Origin: Ensifer aridi
GTDB taxonomy: Bacteria > Pseudomonadota > Alphaproteobacteria > Rhizobiales > Rhizobiaceae
NCBI RefSeq assembly: GCF_002078505.1
Contig: NZ_LUAV01000004.1
Coordinates: 388,567-452,566, forward strand
Length of the DNA stretch: 64,000 nucleotides
Direction of reading: 5' to 3'
Below, one piece after another: positions 47,496-57,651 of the stretch (positions are counted from its first letter, which is position 1; every line of letters begins with the position of its first letter). The position numbers and the translations under genes are program-made. A model generated the notes under the pieces. It worked only from the letters and a program-made list of their open reading frames with translations, did not search any database and was not told where the DNA came from.

Positions 47496-47519
47496 CACGG
47501 GCCGCAGCTGCGGCCCGTG
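47496..47519 (+). other. 24-base perfect palindrome between acpP and fabF
   Basis: CACGGGCCGCAG followed directly by its reverse complement. It begins 20 bases past the acpP stop. RNA would fold to a very strong hairpin, but no T tract follows. It may be a terminator of the Rho-assisted kind or protect the acpP mRNA 3' end. Confidence 0.55.
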
Positions 47520-47692
47520 CAGCCCTGGGGAAGTGGGCTGGCCCGCGTTGATTGCGGGTTGCGATCAGCAAAGCGTTCCCGCCTTTCCCTCTGATCGTCA
47601 TTAACGAGATTTACAATGCTTGCACGGATCGGGATCATCACGCGTGGCCCGACCCGGCGCTTGAATTGAACAGCCAGGGTGGGTCACGGGTT

Positions 47693-48958
47693 ATGAGACG
47701 TGTCGTTATCACCGGTACCGGCATGGTATCTCCTCTGGGTTGCGGAACCGAAGTCAGCTGGTCGCGTCTTCTGGCAAGCCAGAACGCAGCCCGCAAGGTC
47801 ACCGAGTTCGAGGTCGAAGACCTCCCCGCCAAGATTGCCTGCCGCATTCCCTTCGGGGATGGCTCGGACGGCACCTTCAATGCCGACGATTGGATGGAGC
47901 CCAAGGAGCAGCGTAAGGTCGATCCTTTCATCGTCTATGCGATGGCTGCCGCGGACATGGCGCTCGCCGATGCCGGTTGGAAGCCCGAGAGCGATGAGGA
48001 CCAGATCGCGACCGGCGTGCTGATAGGCTCCGGCATCGGTGGCCTCGAGGGCATAGTCGACGCCGGCTACACGCTGCGTGACAAGGGCCCGCGCCGCATT
48101 TCGCCTTTCTTCATTCCCGGCCGCCTGATCAACCTCGCCTCCGGCCAAGTCTCCATTCGCCATAGGTTGCGAGGTCCCAACCATTCGGTGGTAACAGCCT
48201 GCTCGACCGGTGCGCATGCGATCGGCGACGCGAGCCGCCTGATCGCGCTCGGAGATGCAGACGTGATGGTTGCCGGCGGTACCGAATCGCCTATCTGCCG
48301 CATTTCGCTCGCGGGCTTTGCTGCCTGCAAGGCGCTCTCGACCCAGCACAACGACAACCCCGAAAAGGCGTCGCGGCCCTATGATGCCGATCGTGACGGT
48401 TTCGTCATGGGCGAAGGCGCGGGCATCGTCATTCTGGAAGAATTGGAGCACGCCAAGGCACGCGGCGCCAAGATCTATGCCGAGGTCATCGGCTACGGCC
48501 TGTCCGGCGACGCCTTCCACATCACTGCTCCGTCCGAGGACGGCGAGGGCGCCTACCGCTGCATGCAGATGGCGCTGAAGCGTGCGGGCATCACCGCCGC
48601 CGACATCGACTACATCAACGCGCACGGCACCTCCACCATGGCCGACACGATCGAGCTCGGCGCGGTCGAGCGGCTGGTCGGCGACAATGCACCGAAGATC
48701 TCCATGTCTTCCACGAAGTCCGCGATTGGGCATCTTCTCGGCGCGGCCGGCGCGGTCGAGGCCATCTTCTCGGCGTTGGCGATTCGCGACAACATCGCTC
48801 CGCCCACCCTCAATCTCGACAATCCTTCGGTCGAGACGAGGATCGACCTCGTTCCGCATGTCGCCCGCAAGCGCGAAATCAACGTGGCGCTGTCGAACTC
48901 ATTCGGCTTCGGCGGCACCAACGCCTCGCTCATTCTGCGCCGCTACACCGGCAATTGA
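47693..48958 (+). CDS. fabF: Beta-ketoacyl-ACP synthase II
   Basis: 421 residues. FabF extends acyl-ACP chains by condensing with malonyl-ACP. The catalytic triad is intact: C170 (VTACSTGAHA), H311 (INAHGTST) and H347 (SAIGHLLGAAG). The ATG at 47693 begins the conserved MRRVVITGTG; the open frame upstream has no such similarity. mltG follows 388 bases later. Confidence 0.97.
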   Translation: MRRVVITGTGMVSPLGCGTEVSWSRLLASQNAARKVTEFEVEDLPAKIACRIPFGDGSDGTFNADDWMEPKEQRKVDPFIVYAMAAADMALADAGWKPESDEDQIATGVLIGSGIGGLEGIVDAGYTLRDKGPRRISPFFIPGRLINLASGQVSIRHRLRGPNHSVVTACSTGAHAIGDASRLIALGDADVMVAGGTESPICRISLAGFAACKALSTQHNDNPEKASRPYDADRDGFVMGEGAGIVILEELEHAKARGAKIYAEVIGYGLSGDAFHITAPSEDGEGAYRCMQMALKRAGITAADIDYINAHGTSTMADTIELGAVERLVGDNAPKISMSSTKSAIGHLLGAAGAVEAIFSALAIRDNIAPPTLNLDNPSVETRIDLVPHVARKREINVALSNSFGFGGTNASLILRRYTGN

Positions 48959-49346
48959 CTATCTGGATCGCGCCGGCTTCGGGGGCGGCGGGGAATGCGG
49001 GCGCAAAGTCGCGCGCAGTTTTCGTCCCCCGCATCAGCACCGGTCGCGATCCTGCTTTTTGCCGCAATGCTCGCTACAAGCTGTCGGAGGAGGAGGTGGT
49101 GGCGCTTTCAGCGCCGCCGCCGAAGGGCTATGTTCGCGCAAGGCACATCTGATAATTGCAAGTATACCCGTTGCTCTGCAGCGCCGCGCGTCCGCCGGAC
49201 GTGCTAAATTGCTGCAACACTTTGAATCGCTGCATGGTTCGTCTCCATATCCATGCAGTATCACGTCACACTGGCCGCCGGTCTAAGCCGAAATTCGCAC
49301 CGGCGGTGGTAGGAGTGAGGTTGCGGATTTCGGATTCGGGATAATC
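48959..49346 (+). other. fabF-mltG intergenic region
   Basis: 388 bases with no supported gene. It holds one shortened mosaic repeat at 49176-49260. The stretch from 48959 to 49175 is GC-rich and shows nothing I can name; the last 85 bases carry the mltG ribosome site. Confidence 0.5.
49176..49260 (+). repeat. RIME-like mosaic repeat, copy 3 (second palindrome degraded)
   Basis: 85 bases with CTGCAGCGCCGCGCGTCC, CAACACTTTGAATCGCTGCATG and an end in CATGCAGTA (blocks given in parts). The TTAAATCG/CGATTTA palindrome of the full copies is replaced by an unrelated short stretch. Confidence 0.7.
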
Positions 49347-50534
49347 GTGAGCGACTCAAACGATAACAGCGCGGCACAATTCGGCCGCAATGAAGCCGGG
49401 AGCAATGGGCCGATCATTCCGAAATCGGCAAACGAGGCGTTGCGGCCGGAAAAGGTTCCGCAGCCTCCCAAGCGATCGCGCAAGGCGCGCAGCCAGGTCG
49501 TCATCTTCTTGAACTTCGTCATGACGGTGATCGTATTCGTGGCTCTCGCAGCCGCCGGCGCGGTCTATTACGCGATGCACGAATATGAGAAGCCCGGTCC
49601 ATTGGAGGCGAACAAGAATTTCATCGTTCGCAGCGGCGCCGGCATCAGCGAAATTGCCGCAGGCCTCGAGCGCAACGAGATCATTACCGACAGCCGCGTC
49701 TTTCGCTTCGTCTCCGAGGCTTATCTTGACGACGAGACGCTGAAGGCCGGCGAGTACGAGATCAAGGCCCGCTCCTCGATGCAGGAGATCATGCAGCTCC
49801 TGAAATCCGGCAAGTCCATCCTCTATTCCGTCTCGCTGCCGGAAGGGCTGACGGTGAAGCAGATGTTCCGCAAGCTCGCCGATGATCCTGTGCTCGTCGG
49901 CGACCTGCCGACTGAGCTGCCGCCCGAGGGCTTCCTCAGGCCGGACACCTACAAGTTCACGCGCGGCACGAAACGCGCCGAGATCGTCCAGCAGATGATC
50001 GCTGCACAGAAGGCGCTGGTCGAGCAGATCTGGGAGAAGCGTGATCCGGATCTGCCGGTTTCGACGATCGACGAATTCGTGACGCTTGCCTCGATCGTCG
50101 AAAAGGAAACGGGGCGTGCCGACGAGCGGCCGCGCGTCGCTTCCGTCTTCATCAATCGGCTGGAGAAGGGCATGCGTCTACAATCGGATCCGACGATCAT
50201 CTATGGTATTTTCGGCGGCGAGGGCAAGCCGGCCGACCGGGCGATCCTGAAGTCGGACCTGGACAAGATGACGCCCTACAACACCTATCTGATCAAGGGG
50301 CTGCCGCCGACGCCGATTGCAAATCCGGGCCGGGCAGCACTTGAAGCCGTCGCCAATCCGTCGCGTACGCCTGAGCTCTATTTCGTCGCCGACGGTACGG
50401 GTGGGCACGTCTTCGCCGAGTCGCTGGAGGAGCACAATGCTAATGTCCGCCGCTGGCGAAAGCTGGAGGCCGAAAAGGCGGCGGAGGCGGCCAAGGCGGC
50501 CCAGGATGCCGTCACGCAGACCGGAGCCCAGTAA
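49347..50534 (+). CDS. mltG: Endolytic murein transglycosylase
   Basis: 395 residues. A cytoplasmic N-terminus and one membrane helix (VVIFLNFVMTVIVFVALAAAG) precede the YceG/MltG domain. The family motifs ASIVEKET (catalytic glutamate) and SDPTIIYG are present, with PYNTYLIKGLPPTPIANPG. MltG cuts nascent glycan strands and limits their length. The start is GTG at 49347. The C-terminus is an Ala/Glu-rich helix. Two mosaic repeats flank the gene. Confidence 0.94.
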   Translation: MSDSNDNSAAQFGRNEAGSNGPIIPKSANEALRPEKVPQPPKRSRKARSQVVIFLNFVMTVIVFVALAAAGAVYYAMHEYEKPGPLEANKNFIVRSGAGISEIAAGLERNEIITDSRVFRFVSEAYLDDETLKAGEYEIKARSSMQEIMQLLKSGKSILYSVSLPEGLTVKQMFRKLADDPVLVGDLPTELPPEGFLRPDTYKFTRGTKRAEIVQQMIAAQKALVEQIWEKRDPDLPVSTIDEFVTLASIVEKETGRADERPRVASVFINRLEKGMRLQSDPTIIYGIFGGEGKPADRAILKSDLDKMTPYNTYLIKGLPPTPIANPGRAALEAVANPSRTPELYFVADGTGGHVFAESLEEHNANVRRWRKLEAEKAAEAAKAAQDAVTQTGAQ

Positions 50535-50615
50535 CAAAGGTCGCATGTGGACGACGTGATCGCGGCGCGGATATCCCTTGCGGGATGCCGCGCCGCCACC
50601 TTATTGCAACTGCAA

Positions 50616-50701
50616 CTGCAGCGCCGCGACTTACCGGACGCAAAAAGTCGCTGCAGCACTTTGGATCCTGCATGTTCCCGATTTCAGGAAGCACGCAGCA
50701 G
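50616..50701 (+). repeat. RIME-like mosaic repeat, copy 4 (second palindrome degraded)
   Basis: 86 bases starting CTGCAGCGCCGCG and containing GTCGCTGCAGCACTTTGGAT, CTGCATG and an end in ACGCAGCAG. As in copy 3, the second palindrome is reduced (CCCGATTTCAGGAA). It lies between mltG and yicC. Confidence 0.7.
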
Positions 50702-50716
50702 CGAATGGAGGAAACC

Positions 50717-51604
50717 ATGCCGCTCCAATCGATGACCGGCTTTGCCAGGAGAGAGGGGAGCAGCGGCCGCTATCGCTGGGTCTGGGAACTGCGCTCCGTC
50801 AACGGCAAGGGGCTAGATCTACGGCTTCGCCTGCCGCCCGGCCTCGAGCGCTTCGAGCCCGACTGTCGACGCCTTGCTTCACAATACTTCTCCCGCGGCA
50901 ACCTGCAGATCGGCCTGTCGCTCAACGGCGCGGAAACGACTGTCCAGGCGGTCGTCAACAGGGAGGCGTTGGCCGCGGTCCTTAAGCTTCGCGAGCAACT
51001 CGGCGATTTCGTCGATCCGGCGCCGCTCAGGTTCGACACGCTGCTTTCGCTTCGTGGCATCGTCGATTTTCGTGAACCCGAGGAGAGCGAGAGCGAGCGC
51101 GCGGTGCGCGACGCCGAGGTCCTCGTCGGCCTGGAACTCGCCCTGGCCGATCTGAGGTCGATGCGTGAGGAGGAGGGCAGAGCACTCGGCCAAGTTCTGC
51201 TTGCGCAGGTGGATCGCATCGAGCAACTGACGGCGACCGTTGAAAACGATCCGTCCCGCAGCCCGTCGGCCATCGCCGATAGGCTGGCGCAGCAGGTCGC
51301 CCTCATCATGGACAACGCATCCTCCGTAGACCGCGAAAGGCTGCATGCGGAGGTGGCCCTGCTTGCGACGAAGGCCGACCTCAGAGAAGAACTCGACCGA
51401 CTCGGCTCGCACATCGCGGCCGCGCGCGATCTTCTGACGAGAGGGGGGCCGGTTGGGCGCAAGCTCGATTTCCTTGCACAGGAATTTAACCGCGAATCGA
51501 ATACGATCTGCTCGAAGTCGAATGCCGCCGCCGTTTCCGCCGCCGGTATCGAGCTGAAGGTCGTGATCGACCAGTTCCGCGAACAGGTTCAGAATCTGGA
51601 GTAG
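50717..51604 (+). CDS. yicC: YicC-family endoribonuclease
   Basis: 295 residues. The N-terminal MPLQSMTGFAR and SVNGKGLDLRLRLP motifs and the C-terminal DFLAQEFNRESNTICSKS with a final VKEQ-like end (KVVIDQFREQVQNLE) define the YicC family, endoribonucleases that take part in small-RNA turnover. GGAGGA precedes the ATG at 50717. gmk begins three bases after the stop; this pairing is widely conserved. Confidence 0.93.
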   Translation: MPLQSMTGFARREGSSGRYRWVWELRSVNGKGLDLRLRLPPGLERFEPDCRRLASQYFSRGNLQIGLSLNGAETTVQAVVNREALAAVLKLREQLGDFVDPAPLRFDTLLSLRGIVDFREPEESESERAVRDAEVLVGLELALADLRSMREEEGRALGQVLLAQVDRIEQLTATVENDPSRSPSAIADRLAQQVALIMDNASSVDRERLHAEVALLATKADLREELDRLGSHIAAARDLLTRGGPVGRKLDFLAQEFNRESNTICSKSNAAAVSAAGIELKVVIDQFREQVQNLE

Positions 51605-51607
51605 CAT

Positions 51608-52267
51608 ATGAAGCCGGCGACCGTTTCGCCCATCAAGATCGCCCGCCGCGGGCTGATGCTCGTGATTTCGTCGCCATCGGGCGCTGGGAAGTCGACGATT
51701 GCGCGCAACCTGCTCGAAGCGGACCCGGAATTGAGCATTTCGGTGAGCGTGACGACGCGTCAGCGGCGACCGAGCGAGATCGAGGGGCGACACTATTATT
51801 TCAAGACGATCCGTGAATTCGAAGCCTTGCGAGCGACGGATTCCCTGCTCGAATGGGCGGAAGTGCACGGCAATTTCTATGGCACGCCGCGCGATGCCGT
51901 CGAGAAAGCAATGGCCGAAGGTCGCGATATGCTCTTCGATATCGACTGGCAGGGCGCCCAGCAGTTGCAGGAAAAGATGGCCGGCGACGTCGTCTCGATC
52001 TTCATCCTGCCGCCCTCCATGGCCGAGCTGCAGTCTCGGCTGCACCGGCGCGCCGAAGATAGCGAAGAGGTCATCGCGACGCGGCTCGCCAATTCACGTG
52101 CGGAAATCGAGCATTGGCGGGAATACGACTACATCGTCGTCAACGATGATCTCGACCGCGCCTTCTCGGCCGTGCGCGCGATCGTGGAAGCCGAGCGCCT
52201 GCGCCGCGACCGCCGTCCCGGCCTGTTCGAATTCGTCAACGGATTGTTGACGGAAAATCCATTCTGA
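51608..52267 (+). CDS. gmk: Guanylate kinase
   Basis: 219 residues. Gmk phosphorylates GMP to GDP. The P-loop [10 protein letters not shown], the GMP-binding [12 protein letters not shown] and YYF, and the segment DIDWQGAQQ are as expected. It converges on rsmA, 18 bases away. Confidence 0.97.
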   Translation: MKPATVSPIKIARRGLMLVISSPSGAGKSTIARNLLEADPELSISVSVTTRQRRPSEIEGRHYYFKTIREFEALRATDSLLEWAEVHGNFYGTPRDAVEKAMAEGRDMLFDIDWQGAQQLQEKMAGDVVSIFILPPSMAELQSRLHRRAEDSEEVIATRLANSRAEIEHWREYDYIVVNDDLDRAFSAVRAIVEAERLRRDRRPGLFEFVNGLLTENPF

Positions 52268-52285
52268 GGCTGCCAGCCGCGCGCT

Positions 52286-53110
52286 TCAAAGGCAATTGGC
52301 CAATTGGCAAAATTCTTCGACGGTGAGCGTTTCCGCGCGCCGCTGCGGGTCGATGTCCGCCCTTGCGAGCAGCGCCTCGCCGCCGACGGGCTTCAGGCTC
52401 TGGCGGAGCATCTTGCGGCGCTGGCCGAAGGCAGCTTGGGTCACTTTCTCTAGGGACGCGGCGGAACAAGGGATTGGATTCTCGATCGGCTCGAGATGGA
52501 CGACCGTCGAGGTGACTTTCGGCGGCGGCGTGAAGGCCTGCGGCGGCACGTCGAATGCGAGACGTGCTTTCGTCCGCCAGCCGCAGAGAACGCCGAGCCG
52601 TCCGTAGTGGTCGTCATCGGCACCGGCGACGATCCTGAGGCCGACCTCGCGCTGGAACATCAGCGTCATGGATTGCCAGAAAGGCGGCCAGCGCTCGGGC
52701 AGCAACCAGTTGACGAGAAGCTGTGTGCCGACGTTATAGGGCAGGTTGGCGATGATGCGTACCGGGCCGTCGGCAAGCGCCTCGAAGTCGACCTTCAGGG
52801 CGTCGCCTTCGATGACCTGGAGCCTTCCCGGATAATGGGAGCCGATCTCGGCGAGCGCCGGCAGGCAGCGCGCGTCGCGTTCGATCGCCACCACTTTTCT
52901 GGCGCCGAGTGCGAGGATCGCGCGCGTGAGGCCGCCCGGACCGGGGCCGACTTCGATGACGGTCACGTCCGCGAGTGGACCGGCGGTGCGCGCAATCTTC
53001 TGGGTCAGGTTGAGATCGAGCAGAAAGTTCTGTCCGAGCGCCTTCTTCGCGTCGAGACCATGGCGCTGGATGACGTCGCGCAGCGGCGGCAGACCGTCGA
53101 GTGCCGCCAT
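52286..53110 (-). CDS. rsmA: 16S rRNA dimethyladenosine transferase
   Basis: 274 residues. RsmA (KsgA) dimethylates two adjacent adenines near the 3' end of 16S rRNA. The SAM site ([16 protein letters not shown]) and the NLPYNV motif are intact. AAGGAG lies nine bases before the ATG, and the start shares a base with the pdxA stop (TGATG). It is the last gene of the lpt operon. Confidence 0.97.
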   Translation of the reverse strand: MAALDGLPPLRDVIQRHGLDAKKALGQNFLLDLNLTQKIARTAGPLADVTVIEVGPGPGGLTRAILALGARKVVAIERDARCLPALAEIGSHYPGRLQVIEGDALKVDFEALADGPVRIIANLPYNVGTQLLVNWLLPERWPPFWQSMTLMFQREVGLRIVAGADDDHYGRLGVLCGWRTKARLAFDVPPQAFTPPPKVTSTVVHLEPIENPIPCSAASLEKVTQAAFGQRRKMLRQSLKPVGGEALLARADIDPQRRAETLTVEEFCQLANCL

Positions 53111-54138
53111 CAGCGGTTTGCTCCTTCGGCATTGCCGGCAAGCTCGGCGGCGAGCCGCAGGGCTGCCAGAAGACTGTCCTCGCGTGCGACGCCTTTCCCG
53201 GCCAGGCTGAAAGCGGTGCCATGATCCGGCGAAGTCCGGATGAATGGTAGGCCGAGGGTGACATTGACGCTGTCGTCGAAGCCCAGCGCCTTAGCGGGGA
53301 TCAGCGCCTGGTCATGATACATGCAGATGGCGACGTCATAGGTCTCCCGCGCCCGGTCGTGGAACATGGTGTCCGCCGGCAGCGGCCCGACGACGTCCAG
53401 TCCATCGGCACGCAGACGGTCGATGACGGGGCGGATGACGGCGTCGTCCTCGCGGCCGAGCGCTCCCCCTTCGCCCGCGTGTGGATTGAGGCCGGCAACC
53501 GCCAGCCTGGGCTTCGGCAGGCCGAAGCGGCTCTTAAGGTCGGTGGCAGTGATCGTACAGGTTCGGTAGATCAGGTCCGGCGTCAGCGCTTTCGGAACGT
53601 TTTTCAGCGGAATGTGGATGGTGACAGGAACGGCGCGCAGCTTCGGTCCCGCAAGCATCATCACCGGCAAGGCTGCGACCCCCGTCGCTTGCGCCGCAAG
53701 TTCGGCGAGATATTCCGTGTGGCCCGGAAAGCGGAAGCCCGCCTGGTAGAGTACGGCCTTCGCAATCGGATTGGTGGCGACCGCCGAAGCCTCGCCGCTC
53801 ATTGCGAGCCGCACGGCCGTGTCGATCGCACCGGTTACGGCAGAAGCGTTCGCCGCATCCGGTTGGCCGGCGACAACAGGGGCGGGGCAGGGGATAGGCC
53901 ATACGGGGATGGCCTGCTCGAAAACGGAGAATGCTTCGAAACTATCGGTTTCGCGGATCGGCACCGTCTGACCGAGCATCTTGGCGCGCGCCGACAGTAC
54001 CGCTGGGTCACCGATGAAGAGGAACGGCGGCGTCGCCCGCTCGGTCCGTTTTGCCCACACGGCAAGGCTGATATCCGGCCCGATCCCGGCCGGATCGCCC
54101 ATCGTCAGGGCGACCGGCCTGACGCGCGTCTCATTCAT
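53110..54138 (-). CDS. pdxA: 4-hydroxythreonine-4-phosphate dehydrogenase
   Basis: 342 residues. PdxA oxidises 4-phosphohydroxy-L-threonine in pyridoxal phosphate synthesis. Conserved features are [12 protein letters not shown] at the N-terminus, [24 protein letters not shown], and [10 protein letters not shown] and [10 protein letters not shown], with the metal-binding histidines. The ATG at 54138 starts ten bases past the surA stop. The order surA-pdxA-rsmA is widespread in proteobacteria. Confidence 0.96.
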   Translation of the reverse strand: MNETRVRPVALTMGDPAGIGPDISLAVWAKRTERATPPFLFIGDPAVLSARAKMLGQTVPIRETDSFEAFSVFEQAIPVWPIPCPAPVVAGQPDAANASAVTGAIDTAVRLAMSGEASAVATNPIAKAVLYQAGFRFPGHTEYLAELAAQATGVAALPVMMLAGPKLRAVPVTIHIPLKNVPKALTPDLIYRTCTITATDLKSRFGLPKPRLAVAGLNPHAGEGGALGREDDAVIRPVIDRLRADGLDVVGPLPADTMFHDRARETYDVAICMYHDQALIPAKALGFDDSVNVTLGLPFIRTSPDHGTAFSLAGKGVAREDSLLAALRLAAELAGNAEGANR

Positions 54139-54148
54139 GATGGCCCGC

Positions 54149-55087
54149 TTACTTGTTGACGATCTGCGCCTTTTCACGCAGTTCTTCGAGGTACTTCTCG
54201 CTGTTCGGATCCTGCCCGCCCGCCTTCTTCTTGCCGAGATCCTCGGCGCGGAAGACGATCTCGGCGGCGGTGTCGTCGTTGACCTGCCGCTTTTTGCAGA
54301 TTGCCAGATATTCCACGCCCTTCTCGGTGACGCGCGTCCCGGTCGTCATGCCGTCTCCCGCTTTTTCGACGAGCGGCTTCCACTCCTCCGGCAATTGCTG
54401 CGCCAGCAAGCGACCGAGGTTGCGGATCGAGACGTCACGATAGTTGGCCGCGAAGGCCTTGGATGTTTCGCAGCCGGGGAATTGCGAGCGTGACGCATTC
54501 GCTTCGGCCTGTCGTTTTGCCGTGATCGCGCCTCGCTTGGATTCGGGGATGACGAAAATGATCTGCTGGAGGAAGTATTCCGTCGTCACCGGCTTGTTGC
54601 CGCCGCCTTCCATCATACGCTTGACGAGGTCGCCGCCGGAAAGGCGATTAGCGCTGCCGTAGCGGAAGTTAACGACACGCGGCCAACTCATCTGCACGGC
54701 GATGTACTGTTTGAAATGATCGACGCCGACGCCGGCCTGCTCAAGGATCTTGCCAAGTTGTTCCGGTGAAAGCTTGTTTCCGGCGGCAAAGCGTGCGTAG
54801 GCCGCGTCGACGTCGCTCGTGCTGACGGATTGCTGGACGCGCGCGATTTCGGCGCGTTTCAATGTTTCGTCGATGAGCTGCTGCTTTGCTTCGGCCGCGC
54901 CGCCGCCCTGTCGTTGAAGACGGAGAAAGGCGGCCCGCTTCGCGATGTCGCCCGAGGTGATCACGGTGTTGTTGACGATCACCTTGACCTCGCTCGCGGC
55001 CCTCACAGCCGTATTCGCGGCAATGCTCAGCACCCCGGCCAAGGCCAGTGCCGAGAGCGCCCGCACCATCGAGTTTTTCCCGCCCAT
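54149..55087 (-). CDS. surA: SurA-like periplasmic chaperone
   Basis: 312 residues. A signal peptide ([21 protein letters not shown]) is followed by a SurA N-terminal domain ([20 protein letters not shown], with the [13 protein letters not shown] helix) and one parvulin-like region ([15 protein letters not shown]). This is shorter than the roughly 430-residue E. coli SurA with two parvulin domains. It should guide outer-membrane proteins such as LptD. The ATG at 55087 has AGGGA seven bases upstream; an ATG two codons earlier is too close to it. Confidence 0.88.
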   Translation of the reverse strand: MGGKNSMVRALSALALAGVLSIAANTAVRAASEVKVIVNNTVITSGDIAKRAAFLRLQRQGGGAAEAKQQLIDETLKRAEIARVQQSVSTSDVDAAYARFAAGNKLSPEQLGKILEQAGVGVDHFKQYIAVQMSWPRVVNFRYGSANRLSGGDLVKRMMEGGGNKPVTTEYFLQQIIFVIPESKRGAITAKRQAEANASRSQFPGCETSKAFAANYRDVSIRNLGRLLAQQLPEEWKPLVEKAGDGMTTGTRVTEKGVEYLAICKKRQVNDDTAAEIVFRAEDLGKKKAGGQDPNSEKYLEELREKAQIVNK

Positions 55088-55302
55088 TTTCATTTCCCTA
55101 CTCGTCCCCCCGCGCCAAAGCTGCCCGCGACCGCCTGCCGTTCCGTCAGCCCGCGCCTTCCGGTGTCAATTGGAGGCAAATGCATAATACATGCGGCCAA
55201 ACGATGACAAGACCGCACAATCAAACGGGAACGCGGCGGCTGCAGCCGCGCTCTCTTCGATGCCGCAGGGGAGACGGGCAAGGCGGAAGGCTTGCCTCGG
55301 TC

Positions 55303-57651
55303 TTAGAAATAATCCAGCTCCTCGAACCTGGTCTCGCCGACATTGATGTCACCGAGTGTGCGGAAGCTGATGCGGGCGCCGATCGACCAGTCGTTCGCAA
55401 CCGAATTGTCGGGGTCGCGCTCCTGCTTGTAGACGATCGAGAACAGCGTGTCCTGGTCGTCATAGGTGATGCCGAGCCCGTTGCGCGAGACCACGCCGTT
55501 GTTGATGTCATAGGTCAGCGCGCCAAATACGGACCAATAGTCGTGGAATCGATAAGCGGCCGCCGTCTGGATTTCGTCCTGGTCAGAGTTCGAACCGTAA
55601 AGCGGCTGTGCCTCGATGCGCGTATAGGTAAACGCGGCCTGCCAGTTCAAGCCGAGATAACCGACCGTCGCATCGGCACGGCGCAGGTCGAAGTCCCTCT
55701 CGTCCAACCGGCCCGAGAGGCTCGCCATCAGGCCGGAGGGTGCGTCGATGCCAACCATTGCGACATAGTCGGAGCTGTCGGTCTCGAGCCCCGAATCCGC
55801 GCCGACCTTGACGAGATCGTCCGTCGCGAAGGAGTTCAGGCCGGCGAGATGGAAGGACTGGCCGGCAATGGCGCGCAGGCTGTAGCCGTTGTCGAAGCTG
55901 CCGGTATAGCGGAAGCCGACATTGGCGCGCGTGCCGCCTTCGATGCGGTCGTATCCTGAGAACTTGTCGCGATCGAAGAGATTGGTTGCGTCGAAGACGA
56001 AGCTCTGCGCGTCTTCGTTCGGTAGCCCGCCGGCGTACTGTTCGTCGGGACGTGCGTAGATCTGGCCGATCGGCTCCAGAATGTGGGTGCTTCCTTCACC
56101 GGCAAAGAGGATCGGATAGCGCGCCTCCAGTCCGGCGGTCAGCATGCGCCGTGTAACCGCATCGCTGCTATTGAAGTTGCCGGTATAGCCGACAGGATCG
56201 TCCACATTGACCCCCAAGGCATCGCCGCGTGCCGCAAGCAGCGGCGTCAGCACGAGGCCCCCGGGCGCGATGAAGGTGCGCTTCCATTCGACCTCGCCGG
56301 TCAGCCTGTGCGACGTGCCCTCGAGCCCGCGAAAGCGATCGACGCCGAATACCGTCGTGTCGCGGTCGAGACGGTTGCGCTTGACGTTCGTCAGGTTGAA
56401 ATCGGCGGTGAGTTCGCCGCCGAAAACGGGGCCCGGCGCGGTGTAGGAATAGTCGAGGACCTGAGCGATTGGCTGTTGGTTTTCCTCGATGCTGTCGGGA
56501 TCGGCGTCCTGGATGTCGAAATAGAATGCCCGCAGGTCGAAATAATTGCGCTTGCCGAGGCCCGTAAGATAGGCCTGATTGACATAGGTGCTGCTGTCGA
56601 AGCCCTGCAGGTCATAGGTCCTGGCAAAGTTGTTGTCCGACTGGACGAGCACGTTCCAGCCGAAGGTCCAGCGAGGATTGATTTCGAACTTGCCTCGCGA
56701 GCCTATCATGCCGCGATTGGTTTCCAGCGCGTCGACGGTACCGGCCGTGAATTCCTCTCTGTCCATTTGGCTGATGCCGGCGACGTTCAGCGTGTGCAGA
56801 CCATTGTGAAACTGCTGGCGGAACTCGCCCTCGAGCAGGAAGCCCTGGCGCGTCAGCCCGGTCGCCGTGATCGTCGCGTCCATATAGGGCGAGATCGCCC
56901 AGTAGTAGGGTACGCCTACACCGGCGCCGAGCTTCTGCGTGTAGCGGAACTGCGGGAAGAGAAAGCCGCTCTTGCGTTTGACCGTATGATCCGGGATTTC
57001 CATCACCGGAATATAGGCGATCGGTTTGCCGAAGAGCTCAAAATAGGCATGCTCCAGCCGAATCGTGCGCGTGCGGCCGTTCTGGACGATGCGCTGGGCC
57101 TTGATGTGCCAGAGAGAGCGGTGTTCCGGCTTGATATTGCAGGGCGTACAGGCCGTATAGACGGCCTTGTTGAGGATGAATTCCTCGCCGCCGCGTCGCT
57201 CGCCCGTCTCTGCCGCCAGTCGCGTCAGATCGGTGGTCTCGATCCTGAGTGCCTCGACGAAACCGTCGCCGAAATCGTCTGTGACATCCATCCTGTCGGC
57301 ATAGACGACATTGCCGCCGGGTTCGACCAACTGGATATCGCCGGTTGCAAGGATACGGCCGGTCTTCTGATTATAATCGACCTGGCGGGCCACCATCTTG
57401 TAGCGGCCGTACTCGATCTGGACGTTCCCGCGCACCGTTACGATTTCCGCGTCGCGGTTGTACACAAGTTCGTTGGCCGTCAGCAGGAGTTTGGCGTCAG
57501 CCGGAATGTTCGGCTGCAGCTCGTCGATTCGCGTTGCTGTGTCCTGCGCCAAGGCCGGCGCATCCATTCCGATGGCAAGGGTATGCAGCGCCACGCCTGC
57601 AAGCAGGGCAGCTCTGATAAGCTTCATGCGTTCGCGGTTGCCTACCGCCAC
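55303..57651 (-). CDS. lptD: LPS-assembly outer-membrane protein
   Basis: 782 residues. After a signal peptide (LIRAALLAGVALHTLAIG) comes the periplasmic OstA/LptA-like domain (DAKLLLTANELVYNRDAEIV) and a large beta-barrel (about 220-782) that ends in aromatic residues (EELDYF). Cysteines in YTACTPCNIKP may form the disulfides LptD needs. It inserts LPS into the outer leaflet with LptE. I favour the GTG at 57651: AGGAGG is well placed and the start shares a base with the lptG stop (TAGTG). An ATG at 57627 is the alternative. Confidence 0.93.
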   Translation of the reverse strand: MAVGNRERMKLIRAALLAGVALHTLAIGMDAPALAQDTATRIDELQPNIPADAKLLLTANELVYNRDAEIVTVRGNVQIEYGRYKMVARQVDYNQKTGRILATGDIQLVEPGGNVVYADRMDVTDDFGDGFVEALRIETTDLTRLAAETGERRGGEEFILNKAVYTACTPCNIKPEHRSLWHIKAQRIVQNGRTRTIRLEHAYFELFGKPIAYIPVMEIPDHTVKRKSGFLFPQFRYTQKLGAGVGVPYYWAISPYMDATITATGLTRQGFLLEGEFRQQFHNGLHTLNVAGISQMDREEFTAGTVDALETNRGMIGSRGKFEINPRWTFGWNVLVQSDNNFARTYDLQGFDSSTYVNQAYLTGLGKRNYFDLRAFYFDIQDADPDSIEENQQPIAQVLDYSYTAPGPVFGGELTADFNLTNVKRNRLDRDTTVFGVDRFRGLEGTSHRLTGEVEWKRTFIAPGGLVLTPLLAARGDALGVNVDDPVGYTGNFNSSDAVTRRMLTAGLEARYPILFAGEGSTHILEPIGQIYARPDEQYAGGLPNEDAQSFVFDATNLFDRDKFSGYDRIEGGTRANVGFRYTGSFDNGYSLRAIAGQSFHLAGLNSFATDDLVKVGADSGLETDSSDYVAMVGIDAPSGLMASLSGRLDERDFDLRRADATVGYLGLNWQAAFTYTRIEAQPLYGSNSDQDEIQTAAAYRFHDYWSVFGALTYDINNGVVSRNGLGITYDDQDTLFSIVYKQERDPDNSVANDWSIGARISFRTLGDINVGETRFEELDYF

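Noticed and set aside
52293..52306. 14-base palindrome CAATTGGCCAATTG near the gmk-rsmA junction
   Set aside because: It lies within the last codons of rsmA and has no T tract; likely a coding coincidence.
55236..55249. GCGGCTGCAGCCGC palindrome between surA and lptD
   Set aside because: Short, without loop or T tract, in a GC-rich stretch where such palindromes are expected by chance.
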